NCBI GenBank assembly: GCA_019242465.1
Contig: JAFAVL010000649.1
Coordinates: forward strand, 1-6,310
Length of the DNA: 6,310 nt
From: Chroococcidiopsidaceae cyanobacterium CP_BM_RX_35
Lineage (GTDB): Bacteria > Cyanobacteriota > Cyanobacteriia > Cyanobacteriales > Chroococcidiopsidaceae
Direction: 5' to 3'
In this document: one piece after another, positions 5,592-6,310 of the stretch
Numbering within the stretch: position 1 is the stretch's first letter
Layout: every line of letters starts with the position of its first letter
Program-made: the position numbers and the translations under genes
Notes under the pieces: generated by a model
The model's database searches: none
Told to the model about the DNA's origin: nothing
What the model saw: only the letters and a program-made list of their open reading frames with translations

Positions 5592-6101
5592 TCATGGTGC
5601 TGGGCGTACTTGGCTAACCAGGTGAACGAGTTCCGGCAAAATTAACTGCTGCATGGCTAGCTTGACAGCGTTGCTGGAGCCAGGCAAAGCAAAGACGAGT
5701 TTACTGTGATAGACACCAGCGATCGCCCGAGAGGCGATCGCCCGCGAACCAATTTCTTGATAGCTCAAAAAGCGAAACAACTCCCCAAAGCCGGGCAATG
5801 TTTTTTCTAGCAGGTTGCTGATCGCATCATAAGTGGTATCGCTTGATGCGATGCCAGTGCCACCATTAAAAATTGCTGCATCCAGCTCGGATCGCTGACA
5901 CAAAGCTTCCAGCTGGGCTTGAATTTGTGCTGGTTCATCTTTCACGATCTCATATGCTCCCACAGCCTGACCAGCGTCTAAGAGCAATTGCTTAATTATC
6001 TGACCACTGCGGTCTGTTTCTGGAGATCTTGTATCGCTTACGGTAATGACAGCACAATTTACTGTCATCCCAGGTGTGTCAGGATGAGGGATGTGAGTCA
6101 T
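5592..6101 (-). CDS. moaB: Molybdenum cofactor biosynthesis protein B (MoaB/Mog family)
   Basis: This protein has 169 residues from ATG 6101, the usual MoaB length. A TTG at 6131 would add ten poorly family-like residues. The MoCF-binding fold is clear: [10 protein letters not shown] (16-25), [11 protein letters not shown] (30-40), NGGTG (79-83, the molybdopterin-binding loop), [16 protein letters not shown] (103-118) and LPGSSNAV (139-146). It aligns by eye with E. coli MoaB, including the SRAIAG/SRAVAG and PGS motifs. MoaB and Mog proteins bind molybdopterin; Mog-type enzymes adenylylate it with ATP before MoeA inserts molybdate, while E. coli MoaB itself appears inactive. Many organisms carry MoaB as the only such protein, so it may be the functional adenylyltransferase here; that is inference. 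The start lies 33 bp after the stop of an upstream small gene on the same strand, so they are probably cotranscribed. The stop converges on PPK2 with a 4-bp gap. Confidence 0.93.
   Translation of the reverse strand: MTHIPHPDTPGMTVNCAVITVSDTRSPETDRSGQIIKQLLLDAGQAVGAYEIVKDEPAQIQAQLEALCQRSELDAAIFNGGTGIASSDTTYDAISNLLEKTLPGFGELFRFLSYQEIGSRAIASRAIAGVYHSKLVFALPGSSNAVKLAMQQLILPELVHLVSQVRPAP
5719..5748. repeat. Two tandem HIP1 octamers in moaB
   Basis: GCGATCGC occurs at 5719-5726 and 5734-5741, exactly 15 bp apart, inside two 15-bp units beginning GCGATCGCCCG. They encode the paired [10 protein letters not shown] segment of MoaB. Other copies of the octamer lie at 2270-2277 and 3428-3435 (TPR gene) and 4394-4401 (MOSC gene). 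HIP1 is overrepresented in many cyanobacterial genomes, and this is the main clue to the organism. Confidence 0.85.
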
Positions 6102-6134
6102 CCTAGTGGAGGTTGTAGGTAAGGGTGACAAAGA

Positions 6135-6310
6135 CTAAGATTTATTGAATTCCAGACCATGCTCTTGAGAATACCGTTCCATAAAGCGCATGAAGCGTTC
6201 CCATTCTTCTACAGATTTCATCAGGTGAATTACTTCTAAGGCTTCTGGCTTACCATTGACAAATTTACCCTTGACTTCTCTTGTAACGATCTCTCCTTCT
6301 TCATCAATCA
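6135..6310 (-). CDS. Unrecognised small protein, C-terminal 57 residues (reaches right edge)
   Basis: The minus-strand frame is open from the window edge to TAG at 6137-6135. It encodes 57 visible residues starting [19 protein letters not shown]. The visible part is charged and hydrophilic: a short beta-like stretch ([14 protein letters not shown]), then a helical segment with regular aromatic and Met residues ([22 protein letters not shown]). The two bases at the edge read TG, so if the next base is A the protein may begin right there with ATG and be only 58 residues long; otherwise it is a fragment. There is no motif I can name. Codon texture and the 33-bp gap to moaB suggest a real gene in one transcript with moaB. 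No Moco role can be claimed from the sequence. Confidence 0.6.
   Translation of the reverse strand, partial: IDEEGEIVTREVKGKFVNGKPEALEVIHLMKSVEEWERFMRFMERYSQEHGLEFNKS

Overview
The window looks like chromosomal DNA from a non-marine cyanobacterium. The octamer GCGATCGC (HIP1, the highly iterated palindrome of many cyanobacteria) occurs five times (2270, 3428, 4394, 5719, 5734). The gene content also fits: a WD40 propeller protein, a large TPR protein and a class III-like polyphosphate kinase 2. The species cannot be named from the sequence.

Layout from left to right. Positions 1-363 (minus) hold the N-terminal 121 codons of an FdhF/YdeP-type molybdopterin oxidoreductase that runs off the left edge. 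Positions 364-531 are a divergent promoter region. It holds a good minus-strand promoter, a G-rich leader in front of the oxidoreductase, and a plus-strand promoter. Positions 532-1584 (plus) encode a membrane-anchored seven-bladed WD40 protein that starts at TTG. Positions 1585-1711 lie between convergent genes and hold a perfect 19-bp hairpin. Positions 1712-3595 (minus) encode a 627-residue TPR protein with an unrecognised N-terminal half. Positions 3704-4504 (minus) encode a MOSC-domain protein. After a divergent gap, 4634-5587 (plus) encodes PPK2. It converges, with only 4 bp between stop codons, on moaB (6101-5592, minus). A small unrecognised minus-strand reading frame (6310-6135) enters from the right edge just upstream of moaB.

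Three of the minus-strand genes share a molybdenum cofactor (Moco) theme: a probable Mo-bisPGD oxidoreductase, a MOSC protein (a family that binds Moco or carries its sulfur), and MoaB (molybdopterin adenylylation family). They are not one tight operon, because WD40, TPR and PPK2 genes lie between them. A functional link is therefore inference from proximity.

No mobile element, CRISPR array, tRNA or rRNA is visible, and no clearly new system was found. The parts most worth a second look are the G-rich leader with its overlapping divergent promoters (391-496), the perfect hairpin (1639-1679), and the N-terminal half of the TPR protein.
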